The notes beneath the pieces are model-generated. The model ran no database searches and was not told the origin of the DNA. It saw nothing but the letters and a program-made list of their open reading frames with translations. From Marinibaculum pumilum (GTDB lineage Bacteria; Pseudomonadota; Alphaproteobacteria; Ferrovibrionales; Ferrovibrionaceae), in assembly GCF_042646425.1 (NCBI RefSeq), contig NZ_JBHRTR010000027.1, forward strand, positions 62,001-126,000: a stretch of 64,000 nt of DNA, in the 5' to 3' direction. Positions 35,014 through 44,700 of the stretch are shown here, piece after piece. Both the position numbers and the translations under genes were made by a program. How positions within the stretch are numbered: position 1 is the first letter of the stretch; the number at the start of each line of letters is the position of its first letter.

Positions 35014-36312
35014 ATGGCGGAATTCACCGACTACAAGGTCAAGGATATCGGTCTGGCCGACTGGGGCCGTCACGAGATCGAGATCGCCGAGACCGAGATG
35101 CCGGGCCTGATGTCGCTGCGCGAGGAATACGGCGCCAGCCAGCCGCTGAAGGGTGCGCGCATCTCCGGCTGCCTGCACATGACGATCCAGACCGCGGTGC
35201 TGATCGAGACCCTGGTCGCGCTGGGCGCCACCGTGCGCTGGTCGTCCTGCAACATCTTCTCGACCCAGGACCATGCCGCCGCCGCCATCGCCGCGGCGGG
35301 GATCCCCGTCTTCGCCTGGAAGGGCATGTCGGAGGAGGAGTTCTGGTGGGCCATCGACCAGACCATCACCGGCCCCGACGGCTGGGAACTGAACATGATC
35401 CTGGACGATGGCGGCGACCTGACGCAGGTGATGCATGAGAAGCATGCCGACCTGCTGAAGAAGGCCGTGAAGGGCCTGTCGGAGGAGACCACGACCGGCG
35501 TCCACCGGCTCTATGAGATGGAGCGGGCGGGCAAGCTGTTCGTGCCGGCGATCAACGTCAACGACAGCGTGACCAAGTCGAAGTTCGACAATGTCTATGG
35601 CTGCCGCGAGAGCCTGGTCGACGCCGTGCGCCGGGCCACCGACGTGATGATGGCCGGCAAGGTCGCCGTGGTCTGCGGCTATGGCGATGTCGGCAAAGGT
35701 TCCGCCGACAGCCTGCGCAATGCCGGCTGCCGGGTGAAGGTGACCGAGATCGACCCGATCTGCGCGCTGCAGGCGGCGATGGAAGGCTACGAGGTCGTCA
35801 CGATGGATCAGGCGGCATCCACCGCCGACATCTTCGTGACCGCCACCGGCAATGTCGATGTCATCACCGTCGATCACATGCGGCAGATGAAGGATCGCGC
35901 GATCGTCTGCAACATCGGCCATTTCGACAGCGAGATCCAGGTCAACGCGCTGCGCAACATGACCTGGAAGAACATCAAGCCGCAGGTCGACGAGATCGAG
36001 TTCCCGGACGGCAAGAAGATCATCCTGCTGGCCGAGGGCCGGCTGGTGAACCTGGGCTGTGCCACCGGCCATCCCAGCTTCGTCATGAGCGCCTCCTTCA
36101 CCAACCAGACCCTGGCCCAGATCGAGCTGTGGAAGAACAGCGAGAAGTACGAGAACAAGGTCTACACCCTGCCGAAGCACCTGGACGAGCGGGTTGCCAG
36201 CCTGCACCTGGCCAAGCTGAACGCCGCCCTGACCGAGCTGACCGCCGCGCAGGCCAAGTATATCGGCGTGCCGGAGACCGGCCCGTTCAAGCCGGACTAC
36301 TACCGCTACTGA
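35014..36312 (+). CDS. ahcY: S-adenosylhomocysteine hydrolase
   Basis: A 432-residue NAD-dependent adenosylhomocysteinase that splits SAH into adenosine and homocysteine and so clears the product of methyltransferases. Landmarks are ISGCLHMTIQTAVLIETL, SSCNIFSTQDHAAAAIA, the substrate block INVNDSVTKSKFDN, the NAD motif VAVVCGYGDVGKGSA and the C-terminus TGPFKPDYYRY. Length is that of the shorter bacterial class. The ATG at 35014 follows a GAGGAAAGGAA ribosome site. It has its own promoter and candidate operator upstream and a strong hairpin downstream. Confidence 0.97.
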   Translation: MAEFTDYKVKDIGLADWGRHEIEIAETEMPGLMSLREEYGASQPLKGARISGCLHMTIQTAVLIETLVALGATVRWSSCNIFSTQDHAAAAIAAAGIPVFAWKGMSEEEFWWAIDQTITGPDGWELNMILDDGGDLTQVMHEKHADLLKKAVKGLSEETTTGVHRLYEMERAGKLFVPAINVNDSVTKSKFDNVYGCRESLVDAVRRATDVMMAGKVAVVCGYGDVGKGSADSLRNAGCRVKVTEIDPICALQAAMEGYEVVTMDQAASTADIFVTATGNVDVITVDHMRQMKDRAIVCNIGHFDSEIQVNALRNMTWKNIKPQVDEIEFPDGKKIILLAEGRLVNLGCATGHPSFVMSASFTNQTLAQIELWKNSEKYENKVYTLPKHLDERVASLHLAKLNAALTELTAAQAKYIGVPETGPFKPDYYRY

Positions 36313-36332
36313 CCGGCTTTGCCGGCCGGCCC

Positions 36333-36354
36333 CCCGCGGACCCGGGTCCGCGGG
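36333..36354 (+). terminator. perfect 22-base GC palindrome after ahcY, abutting the sequence gap
   Basis: A fully self-complementary 22-base sequence starts 21 bases after the ahcY stop, flanked by further GGCCGG pairs. It would form a very stable hairpin and is a candidate ahcY terminator. The run of N starts four bases later, so any T-tract that would define an intrinsic terminator is hidden. Confidence 0.5.
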
Positions 36355-36358
36355 CCGG

Positions 36359-36467
36359 NNNNNNNNNNNNNNNNNNNNNNNNNNNNNNNNNNNNNNNNNN
36401 NNNNNNNNNNNNNNNNNNNNNNNNNNNNNNNNNNNNNNNNNNNNNNNNNNNNNNNNNNNNNNNNNNN
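36359..36467. other. assembly gap (109 N)
   Basis: An unresolved run of N between ahcY and the DivL-like gene. The right flank resumes directly with coding-like sequence. The true gap length is unknown, and no gene is interrupted by it as far as can be seen. Confidence 0.97.
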
Positions 36468-36591
36468 TTCGTTTGCCGGCCCTTTTCGTTTGACTGCCGC
36501 CGTACGTTTCGCCGCCGCGGCGCTTCGCGCTATCCTGTCGGCGGCAGAGGCAGGGGCAAGCGACCGGAATGCGGCAGGGCCAGTGCAGTAC

Positions 36592-39159
36592 GTGAACGCC
36601 AGTGAGTCCCGCCGGCGACCGCCCGTCCGGGCCGGCCGGAACATGGCCTGCCTGACCCTGTGCGGCGCGCTGTTCGCGCTGCCGGGTCGCGCGGTCGCCC
36701 AGACCGCCCAGCAGAACGCCATCGGCGGGGGCCCCGAACTGCCCGACCTGATCGGCTGGATGCCCGTGGCCGGCTGGGCCGCCGCGGTGCTGGCCCTTGG
36801 CGCCGCGCTGGTCCTGGCGCTGCAGCTGGCCCGCAGCCGCGCGACCGAGGCGGCGCTGACCATCGCCGCCGACCAGGAGGCCGAAGCCGCGGACCGCCTG
36901 CGGGCGATCCTGGCAAGCTGCGCTCAGGGCTGGCTGACCCTGTCGAAGGGGCGGATGGCCGCCGCACCCGGCACCGCTGCGATGTTCGACCTGTCGGAAA
37001 TCTCCGCTCTCGACGACATTGCCACGGCGCTCACGCCGGCAGGCGCGAAGCGGTTCCTGGAGGCGGTCGAGGCGCTGGCCGGCGAGGGCAAGCCCTTCGA
37101 CCTCACCCTCGCCCATGCCGGCGGCGAGCGGCTGATCGCCGCCGCCGGCCGGGCCTTGCCGGCATCCTCCGCGCCTGCATCTTCCAGCTCGGGCGGCAGC
37201 CTGGTGATCTGGTTCGACGATGTCACCGGGCAGCGGGCCGAGCGGCGGGAGCTGCAGGCACAGACCCGGCGCGCGGAGGCGGAGATCGCCCGCCTGAAGG
37301 GGCTGCTGGATGCCGCGCCGACCCCGGTCTGGAGCCGCGACGCCACCGGCCGCCTGGCCTGGTGCAACCGGCGCTATGCGGAGATCGTGGAGCGGGATGC
37401 CGCGGAGGTCATCGCCGCCGGGACGGAGCTGGCTTCCGCCCTGGATCCCGAGCAGCCCCGCCGCCTGGCGGCAAGGGCGCGCGAGACCGGCCTGCGGCAG
37501 GAGGAAGAGCGCCGTTTCGTGGTCCAGGGCGAGCGTCGCAGCTTCCGGATCGTGGAACAGCCGCCCGGCAATGCCGGGATGCAGGTCGGCCACGCCCTGG
37601 ACATCACCGCGGAGGCCGAGGCCCGCAACGAGCTGGAGCGGCACATCACGGCCCATGCCTCGGTGCTGGAGATGATGTCCGACGGCATCGCCATCATGGG
37701 CCCGGACACCCACCTGACCTTCTACAACCACGCCTTCCGCAGCCTGTGGAGCCTGGACGACGCGTTCCTGGCCGCCGGCCCCACCCTGAACGAGATCCTC
37801 GACGAGCTGCGGGCGCATCGCCGCCTGCCGGAGCAGTACGACTGGTCCCGCTATCGCGAGCATATGACCGCGATGTTCACCAACCTGCTGGAGCCGGAGG
37901 AGGAGATGCTGTTCCTGCCGGACGGCCGCACCTTCCGCAGGGTGACCTCGCCGCATCCGTTCGGCGGCCTGCTGCTGCTCTACACCGACGTCACCGACCG
38001 CATGATGCTGGAGCGCGATCGCAACACCCTGCTGGCCGTGCAGTCCGCCAGCCTGGACAGCCTGTACGAGGGGATCGTCGTGTTCGGTGCCGACGGCCGC
38101 GTGAACCTGCACAACGAGGCTTTCGCGCGGATGTGGCAGATCCCCGGCGCGCTGCTGGAGCAGCGGCCGCATTTCAACGACGTGCTGGACGCGATGCAGC
38201 TGATGCTGCCCGACCGGCCCGACGGCGCCGACAGCGCGGAAGCGCTGCGGCAGGACCTGCTGGGCTCGTTCAACGACCATTCCGGCCGCCAGGGACAGAG
38301 CGTGCGCGAGGATGGCAGCGTGATGGACTATGCCACCGTGCCGCTGCCCGACGGCGCCATGCTGGTGTCCTGCCTGGACGTCACCGCGGCCAAGCGCATC
38401 GAGCAGGCGCTGCAGGAACGCAACGCGGCGCTGGAGGAGGCCGACCTGCTGAAGTCGGAATTCGTCGCCAACGTGTCCTACGAGCTGCGCACGCCTCTGA
38501 ACGCGATCATCGGCTTCAACCAGCTCCTGCAGCAGGAATATTTCGGCCCGATCAACGACAAGCAGCGGGAATATGTCGAGGGCGCGCTGGAGGCCTCACA
38601 GACCCTGCTGCAGCTGATCAACGACCTGCTGGACCTGGCAACGATCGAGGCGGGGCAGATGGTGCTGGAGCCGGGCGGCTTCGACATCTGCCGGATGATC
38701 GCCGGCATCCACAGCCTGGTGCAGGAAAGACTGCGCCGGCAGTCGCTGCAGATGACCCTGGACACGCCGGACCCGCCCTGCATGGTGGTCGCCGACGAGA
38801 AGCGGATGAAACAGGTCCTGTTCAACCTGGTCGGCAATGCCATCAAGTTCACGCCGCCCGGCGGTCATATCGAGATCGGCCTGCGGCGCGAGGGCAACGA
38901 CATCCGGCTCTGGGTCGGCGATGACGGGATCGGCATCCCGATCGAGGCGCAGGACCGCATCTTCGAGAAGTTCCAGCGCGCCGAAGGCGGCGGCCGCAGT
39001 TCCGGCGCCGGCCTCGGCCTGGCCCTGGTACGGTCCTTCGTCGAACTGCATGGCGGCAGCGTCGTCCTGGAGTCGAGCCCCAGCGAGGGCACCCGGGTGA
39101 CCTGCCGCATCCCCGGCGTCGCGCAGCAGAGCCTGCCGGGCCCGGCAGCGGCCGGGTGA
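36592..39159 (+). CDS. divL: DivL-like PAS kinase-fold protein with Tyr in place of the H-box His
   Basis: An 855-residue membrane protein. A signal-anchor-like start (MACLTLCGALFALPGRAVA) and a helix near 60-80 (AAAVLALGAALVLALQLA) precede several PAS domains (about 240-600; e.g. AAPTPVWSRDATGRLAWCNR and EMMSDGIAIMGPDTHLTFYN). A DHp/ATPase core follows. The H-box reads EFVANVSYELRTPLNAIIGF: Tyr630 replaces the phosphoacceptor His, the hallmark of Caulobacter DivL, which controls CckA and CtrA in the cell cycle. The ATPase motifs are kept: LFNLVGNAIKF, VGDDGIGIP and GAGLGLALV. GTG 36592 is chosen because it gives a charged N-terminus; GTG 36583 and ATG 36643 are alternatives. Confidence 0.85.
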   Translation: MNASESRRRPPVRAGRNMACLTLCGALFALPGRAVAQTAQQNAIGGGPELPDLIGWMPVAGWAAAVLALGAALVLALQLARSRATEAALTIAADQEAEAADRLRAILASCAQGWLTLSKGRMAAAPGTAAMFDLSEISALDDIATALTPAGAKRFLEAVEALAGEGKPFDLTLAHAGGERLIAAAGRALPASSAPASSSSGGSLVIWFDDVTGQRAERRELQAQTRRAEAEIARLKGLLDAAPTPVWSRDATGRLAWCNRRYAEIVERDAAEVIAAGTELASALDPEQPRRLAARARETGLRQEEERRFVVQGERRSFRIVEQPPGNAGMQVGHALDITAEAEARNELERHITAHASVLEMMSDGIAIMGPDTHLTFYNHAFRSLWSLDDAFLAAGPTLNEILDELRAHRRLPEQYDWSRYREHMTAMFTNLLEPEEEMLFLPDGRTFRRVTSPHPFGGLLLLYTDVTDRMMLERDRNTLLAVQSASLDSLYEGIVVFGADGRVNLHNEAFARMWQIPGALLEQRPHFNDVLDAMQLMLPDRPDGADSAEALRQDLLGSFNDHSGRQGQSVREDGSVMDYATVPLPDGAMLVSCLDVTAAKRIEQALQERNAALEEADLLKSEFVANVSYELRTPLNAIIGFNQLLQQEYFGPINDKQREYVEGALEASQTLLQLINDLLDLATIEAGQMVLEPGGFDICRMIAGIHSLVQERLRRQSLQMTLDTPDPPCMVVADEKRMKQVLFNLVGNAIKFTPPGGHIEIGLRREGNDIRLWVGDDGIGIPIEAQDRIFEKFQRAEGGGRSSGAGLGLALVRSFVELHGGSVVLESSPSEGTRVTCRIPGVAQQSLPGPAAAG

Positions 39160-39218
39160 CGCCCGGCAGGGCATCGCGACCGTTGCCGGGCCGCGGCCCA
39201 TTGGCTAGAACCGCCGCC

Positions 39219-39860
39219 ATGACCGCACCCGGACGATCCCTGCCCCCGGACCGCCAGCCCGCTGACCGCCAGCCCACTGACCGGCAGGCCGCTGGCCGCC
39301 GGCCCGGCGACCTGGCCGGCGCCCCGGCCCTGCTGGAACGGCATGTCCGCACGCCGGCAGAGACGGCCGCCTTGGGCGCGGCCCTGGCCGCCATTGCCCG
39401 GCCGGGCGACCTGTTCTGCCTGCAGGGCGGGCTGGGCAGCGGCAAGACCGTCCTGGCCCGCGGCTTCGTCCGGGCGCTGGCCGGCGCGGGCATCGAGGTG
39501 CCGAGCCCGACCTTCAACATCGTCCTGACCTATCCGGCCGCGGCGGCGACACTGTGGCATTTCGACCTGTACCGGGTGGCCGATGCGGACGAGCTGTGGG
39601 AACTGGGCCTGGAGGAGGCCTTCGCCGACGGCATCAGCCTGGTGGAATGGCCGGAGCGCCTGGGCGATGCCGCACCGGCACAGGCCTTGTGGCTGGAGCT
39701 GCGGCCGGTGACCGGGGCCGCCGGACCGCCGGTCGTCGCGCCGGACAGCATGGATGGGGGCAACACGGGCGGCGACGGCATGGCGGCGGAGCTGAGACAG
39801 ATCATCGTTCGCGGCGGGGCCGCCTGGGCCGCACGCCTGCGCGAGGCCGGCCTTGTCTGA
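39219..39860 (+). CDS. tsaE: tRNA t6A modification ATPase TsaE
   Basis: A 213-residue TsaE, the ATPase partner of TsaB/TsaD in N6-threonylcarbamoyladenosine formation at tRNA position 37. The Walker A motif is CLQGGLGSGKTVLARGFVRA (about 70-76), followed by VPSPTFNIVLTYP, HFDLYRVADADELWELGLEE and ISLVEWPERLGD. The N-terminus adds about 30 residues with a short repeat (DRQPADRQPTDRQAAGRRP) not usual for TsaE. The ATG 39219 is 60 bases after the divL-like stop. It is followed closely by the kinase gene. Confidence 0.92.
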   Translation: MTAPGRSLPPDRQPADRQPTDRQAAGRRPGDLAGAPALLERHVRTPAETAALGAALAAIARPGDLFCLQGGLGSGKTVLARGFVRALAGAGIEVPSPTFNIVLTYPAAAATLWHFDLYRVADADELWELGLEEAFADGISLVEWPERLGDAAPAQALWLELRPVTGAAGPPVVAPDSMDGGNTGGDGMAAELRQIIVRGGAAWAARLREAGLV

Positions 39861-39864
39861 GGCA

Positions 39865-40926
39865 ATGCCGGCACCGCCGCTGTCGGCGCCCGACCGCATT
39901 GCCGCGCGCAACGCGTTCCTGGAACGCGCCGGCTGGGGCGCGGCGGAGATCCGGCCGCTTGCCGGCGATGCGTCCTTCCGCCGCTATGACCGTGTCCGGC
40001 AGGGGACCTCCGGTGCGGTGCTGATGGATGCCCCGCCGGATCGCGAGGATATCGCCCCCTTCCTGACCGTGGACAGCCTGCTGCGCAGTGTCGGCCTGTC
40101 GGCGCCGGCGGTGCTGGCGGCCGATGCGGAACTGGGTTTCATCCTGCTGGAGGATCTGGGCGATTCGCTTTTCACCCCGCTGGCGCAGGACCGCGAGCGG
40201 GAGGCGGAGATCTATGCGGCGGCGGTGGACCTGCTTGCCGCCCTGCACCGCCATACCGCCGCCGGCATGCCCGCCCTGGCGGCGCTGCCGCCGCAGGATC
40301 ATGCCCTGCTGACCGCAGGCCTGGACACCTTCCTGGACTGGTACTGGCCGGCGGCCTTCGGCCGGGCGGCTTCGGCGGATCTGCGTCGCGACTTCCTGGA
40401 CCGCTGGGCCCCCCTGCTGGAAACGGTGCGGCCGGGCGACCGGCCGGATCCCGGGCGGGACGTTCTGGTGATGCGCGACTTCCATGCCGACAACCTGATC
40501 TGGCTGCCCGAGCGGCCGGGGGTCGCCCGGGTCGGCCTGCTGGATTTCCAGGATGCGGTCCTGGGCCATCCGGCCTATGACCTCGTCTCGCTGCTGGACG
40601 ATGTGCGGCGGGACGTGACGGCCGACCTGGCGGCGCGGCTGTGCGACCGCTACCTGGCGGCCGCAGGACTTCATGCGCAGGGTCCGGAACGGTCGCGCTT
40701 CGAGACCGGATATGCGATCTTCGGCGCGCAGCGGAACATCAGGATCCTGGGGGTCTTCGTGCGGCTCTGGCAACGGGACGGCAAGGCACGCTACCTGGAC
40801 TATCTGCCGCGCACCTGGGCGATGCTCGATCGCTCCCTGCGGCAGCCCGCCCTGACGCCGGTCGCGGAATGGTTCGCCGCGCATCTGCCGCCCGCGGCGC
40901 GGCGCCTGGAAGGCGGCGCATCGTGA
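39865..40926 (+). CDS. amgK: AmgK-like sugar kinase (aminoglycoside phosphotransferase family)
   Basis: A 353-residue phosphotransferase fold protein. Key segments are AGDASFRRYDRVRQG, ILLEDLGDSLFTPL, the catalytic loop VLVMRDFHADNLIWL and the metal-binding GLLDFQDAVLGHPAYDLVSL. Homologues paired with a MurU-type nucleotidyltransferase phosphorylate MurNAc/GlcNAc at C1 in a peptidoglycan recycling route that bypasses fosfomycin. The ATG 39865 lies four bases after the tsaE stop with GAGG as ribosome site; a TTG at 39853 is also in frame. The next gene overlaps its stop. Confidence 0.87.
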   Translation: MPAPPLSAPDRIAARNAFLERAGWGAAEIRPLAGDASFRRYDRVRQGTSGAVLMDAPPDREDIAPFLTVDSLLRSVGLSAPAVLAADAELGFILLEDLGDSLFTPLAQDREREAEIYAAAVDLLAALHRHTAAGMPALAALPPQDHALLTAGLDTFLDWYWPAAFGRAASADLRRDFLDRWAPLLETVRPGDRPDPGRDVLVMRDFHADNLIWLPERPGVARVGLLDFQDAVLGHPAYDLVSLLDDVRRDVTADLAARLCDRYLAAAGLHAQGPERSRFETGYAIFGAQRNIRILGVFVRLWQRDGKARYLDYLPRTWAMLDRSLRQPALTPVAEWFAAHLPPAARRLEGGAS

Positions 40927-41741
40927 GCGGCGGGCCGTGGGAAGCGGCACCGGAGCCGCGGGTCGCGGTGCCGCGGACGGCGATGGTCCTGGCCGCCGGG
41001 CTGGGCACCCGGCTGCGACCGCTGACCGATACCTGCCCCAAGCCGCTGATCGAGGTCGGCGACCGCACCCTGCTGGACCGCACCATCGACCGGCTGGCGG
41101 AGGCCGGGGTGACCCGCTTCGTCATCAACCTGCACCATCTGGCGGACCAGCTGGAAAGCCATGTCCGCCGCCGCGCCGCAGCCGAGACCGGGCTGGAGTT
41201 CCTGCTCTCCGACGAACGCGACCGGCTGCTGGATACCGGCGGCGGAATCCTGCAGGCCCTGCCGCTGCTGGGCGATGCGCCGTTCCTTGCCACCAATGCC
41301 GACATGCTCTGGCTGGATGCCAACGGCAATTCGCTGCAGGCCATGGCCGCCTGCTGGGCCATCATCGCCGGCGCGGCCGGTGAAGGCGAGGGACCGGAGG
41401 CGCTGCTGTTGCTGCACCCGACCGTCTCCGCCCGCGGCTATACCGGCATGGGCGATTTCACGATGGACGGCGACGGCCGCCTGACCCGGCGCGAGGAACG
41501 GGTGGTGGCCCCCTTCCTCTATACCGGCGTCCAGATGCTGGCGCCGCGGCTGTTCGCCGATTGCGCCCCCGGCCCGTTCTCCCTGAACCGCCTATACGAC
41601 CGGGCGATCGAGCGCGGCAGCCTGTACGGCCTCCGCCACGAGGGGGCCTGGGTCGATGCCGGCCATCCCGACGGCCTGGCCGCCGCGCGGCGCCTGGCCG
41701 CCCGCCTGGACCGGCGGGATACCCGCTCCGCCGCGGCCTGA
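40923..41741 (+). CDS. murU: MurU-like sugar-phosphate nucleotidyltransferase
   Basis: A 272-residue nucleotidyltransferase. The N-terminal signature is TAMVLAAGLGTRLRPLTDTC then PKPLIEVGDRTLLDRTIDRL. Further landmarks are FVINLHHLADQLE, LLDTGGGILQALPLL, FLATNADMLWLD and WVDAGHPDGLAAA. In Pseudomonas MurU makes UDP-MurNAc from MurNAc-1-phosphate produced by AmgK. The start is a GTG sharing GTGA with the kinase stop, so the pair is translationally coupled. It is followed 10 bases later by addB. Confidence 0.87.
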   Translation: MSGGPWEAAPEPRVAVPRTAMVLAAGLGTRLRPLTDTCPKPLIEVGDRTLLDRTIDRLAEAGVTRFVINLHHLADQLESHVRRRAAAETGLEFLLSDERDRLLDTGGGILQALPLLGDAPFLATNADMLWLDANGNSLQAMAACWAIIAGAAGEGEGPEALLLLHPTVSARGYTGMGDFTMDGDGRLTRREERVVAPFLYTGVQMLAPRLFADCAPGPFSLNRLYDRAIERGSLYGLRHEGAWVDAGHPDGLAAARRLAARLDRRDTRSAAA

Positions 41742-41751
41742 CCGGGCCCGG

Positions 41752-44700
41752 ATGACAGAAGGGCCGCAACCCGCCGTCCATTCCTTCCCCCCGGGAGCGC
41801 CGTTCGCCGACTGGCTGGCCGCCTTCATCCTGGAGCGCCAGGGCCACGACCCCCTGGCGCTGTCGGACGCGCTGGTCCTGCTGCCCACCCGCCGGGCGGT
41901 GCGGGCCCTGCAGGACGCCTTCCTGCGCGCCGCGGACGGCCGCCCGACCCTGCTGCCGCAGATGCGCCCGCTGGGCGACCTGGACGACGACGATCCGGGG
42001 CTGACGCCGATCTGGCCGGCGCTGGATGCCGCCCTGCCGCCAGCGATCCCGGCGCTGGACCGCAAGCTGCTGCTGGCCCGCCTGGTGCGGGCGCGTGACG
42101 CGGCCGAGGGCAGGGCCCTGCCGGCGGGAACCGCCCTGCGCCTGGCCGATGCCCTGGCGCTGCTGCTGGACGAGGCGGCGATCGAGGAACGCGACCTGGC
42201 CGGGCTGGAGGCCCTGGTGCCGGATGCCCTGGCCGGCCACTGGCAGGAGGTCCTGGCCTTCCTGGATATCCTGCGGTCGGCCTGGCCGGCCCTCCTGGAG
42301 GAGCGGGGTCAGCTGGACCCGGCCGCACGGCGCAGCGCCGCGCTGCACCGCCTGGCCGCGATCTGGCGCGCCACGCCGCCGCAGCGCCCTGTCTATGCCG
42401 CCGGCTCCACGGGCAGCATCCGGGCGACAGCCGACCTGCTGGCCTGCATCGCCCGCCTGCCGCAGGGCGCGGTGATCCTGCCCGGCCTGGACCTGGAAAG
42501 CCCCGATGCGGACTGGGAGTCGGTCGGAACGGCACCGACCCATCCGCAGTTCATGCTGCACACCCTGCTGCAGCGGCTCGAGGTGACGCGGGACGCTGTC
42601 CGCGAATGGCGGCCGGCCGGTGGCACGGACGTCCATCCCGCCGCCGCGGCGCGTGCGGCGCTGGCGCGGACCGCACTGGCGCCGGCGGACCGCACCGACC
42701 TCTGGTCGACGGCCGGCGAGCCGCAGGCTGCCGCCTTCGCCGGTCTGCAGCGCCTGCAGGCCGGCACCGCCGCCGAGGAGGCCGGCGCGATCGCCCTCAT
42801 GATGCGCGAGGCACTGGAACGTCCGGGCCGCACCGTGGCCCTGGTGACCCCGGATCGGACCCTCGCGCGGCGGGTCGCCGCGGCGCTGGAGCGCTGGGAC
42901 CTTGCGGTAGACGATTCCGCCGGCGTGCCGCTGGCAGCGACCCCGCCGGCGGTCTTCCTGCGCCTGGTCGCGGCGACCATGGCAGCCGACCTGACCCCTG
43001 TGACCCTGCTGTCGGTGCTGAAACATCCCCTCGCCCGGCTGGGACGGGAGCGGCAGGAGCATCTGCGCCTGACCCGCCTGCTGGAACGCCGCGTGCTGCG
43101 CGGCGGCCGCCCTTCGCCCGGCCTTGCCGGCCTGCTGGAGGCGGCCGCCCCTGCCGCATCGGCGGATGGCGAGCTCGCCGCCTGGCTGGAGGACCTGGCC
43201 GCAGCTGTCCGGACCGGGACCGCCCTGCAGCGCGGCCCCGGCCGCGGCCTGATCACCCCAGCGCTGCTGCTCGACGCCCATCTCGCGCTTGCCGAGGCGC
43301 TGGCGGCGGAGGATGGCGCCGCCCTGCGGGAGGCGCTCGCCCCCGAGCCGCAGCCGGCCGGCGCGCAGGCACCCGCGTCGCGGATCTGGGCCGGCGAGGC
43401 GGGCAATGCGCTGGCGGCGCTGCTCGCCCAGCTGCGTGCGGGCCTGACGGTGCTGGACGCGATCGCCCCCGGCGACTGGCCGGACCTGCTGGATGCGGTG
43501 CTGCAGGGGGAGGTGATCCGCCCCGCCTATGGCCGGCATCCGCGGCTCTTCATCTGGGGGCCGCTGGAGGCGCGCCTGCAATCCGCCGACCTGATGATCC
43601 TGGGCGGCCTGAACGAGGGCAGCTGGCCGGCCGCCGCGCAGGAGGATCCCTGGATGAGCCGGCCGATGCGCACCGCCTTCGGCCTGCCGGAACCGGAGCG
43701 GCGCATCGGCCAGGCGGCGCACGACTTCCTGCAGGCCTTCGCCAGCGCCGAGGTGGTGCTGAGCCGGGCGGAGAAGGTCGACGGCACCCCCACCGTGCCG
43801 TCCCGCTGGCTGCTGCGGCTCTCCGCCCTGCTGGACAGGGTGCCGGCCTGGACGGCCGCCGCGGCGGGTCCCGTGCCGCACTGGCTGCAGGCGCTGGATG
43901 CGCCCCGGGCGGTGACCCCCGCCCGGCCGCCGCGTCCCTGCCCGCCGGTGGCGGCCCGGCCGCGGAAGCTCTCCGCCACCCGGGTGGAGACCTGGATCCG
44001 CGACCCCTACGCCACCTACGCCCGCTACGTGCTGGGCCTGAAGCCGCTGGACCCCCTGGACCTGGATCCCAGTGCCGCCGACAGGGGCATGGTGATCCAC
44101 GACGCGATGGAACGGTTCGTCAAGGAGACGATGGACGCCTGGCCGCCCGATCCGGCCGCCCTGCTGGAACGGATCGGCCGGGAGAGCTTCGGCAGCCTTC
44201 TCGTGGTGCCGCATGTCGCGGCCTTCTGGTGGCCGCGGTTCCGGCGGCTCGCCGCCTGGTTCCTGGACTTCGAGGCGGAGCGGCGGGCGGCGGGGATCGG
44301 CCCGGCGCTGGTGGAGGCGGAGGGCCGCATGCTGATCGACGGGCCGGCCGGGCCGTTCGAGCTGACGGCGCGCGCCGACCGGATCGACGCCGGGCCCGCC
44401 GGGACCGACGTGCTGGACTACAAGACCGGGCGGCCGCCCTCGGCGAAGCAGGTGGCCTCCGGCCTCAGCCCGCAGCTGCCGCTGGAAGGGGCGATCCTCG
44501 CCGCCGGCGGCTTCCCGGGCCTGCCGGCGGCACCGCCGGTCGCCTATACCTATGTCCGCCTGAGCGGCGGGCGCGAGGCGGGCGCCCGGATCGAGGTCGG
44601 CCAGGGAGAGGCGCCGGCGCTGGCCGAGGCGGCGGTGCAGGGCCTGCGCCGGCGCATCGCCGCCTATGACCGGCCGGAGACGCCCTACCTGTCCCGTCCG

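Noticed and set aside
34885..38280. 1131-residue minus-strand open frame spanning ahcY, the gap and the divL-like gene
   Set aside because: It runs through the N gap and opposes two well-recognised genes. No motif is visible.
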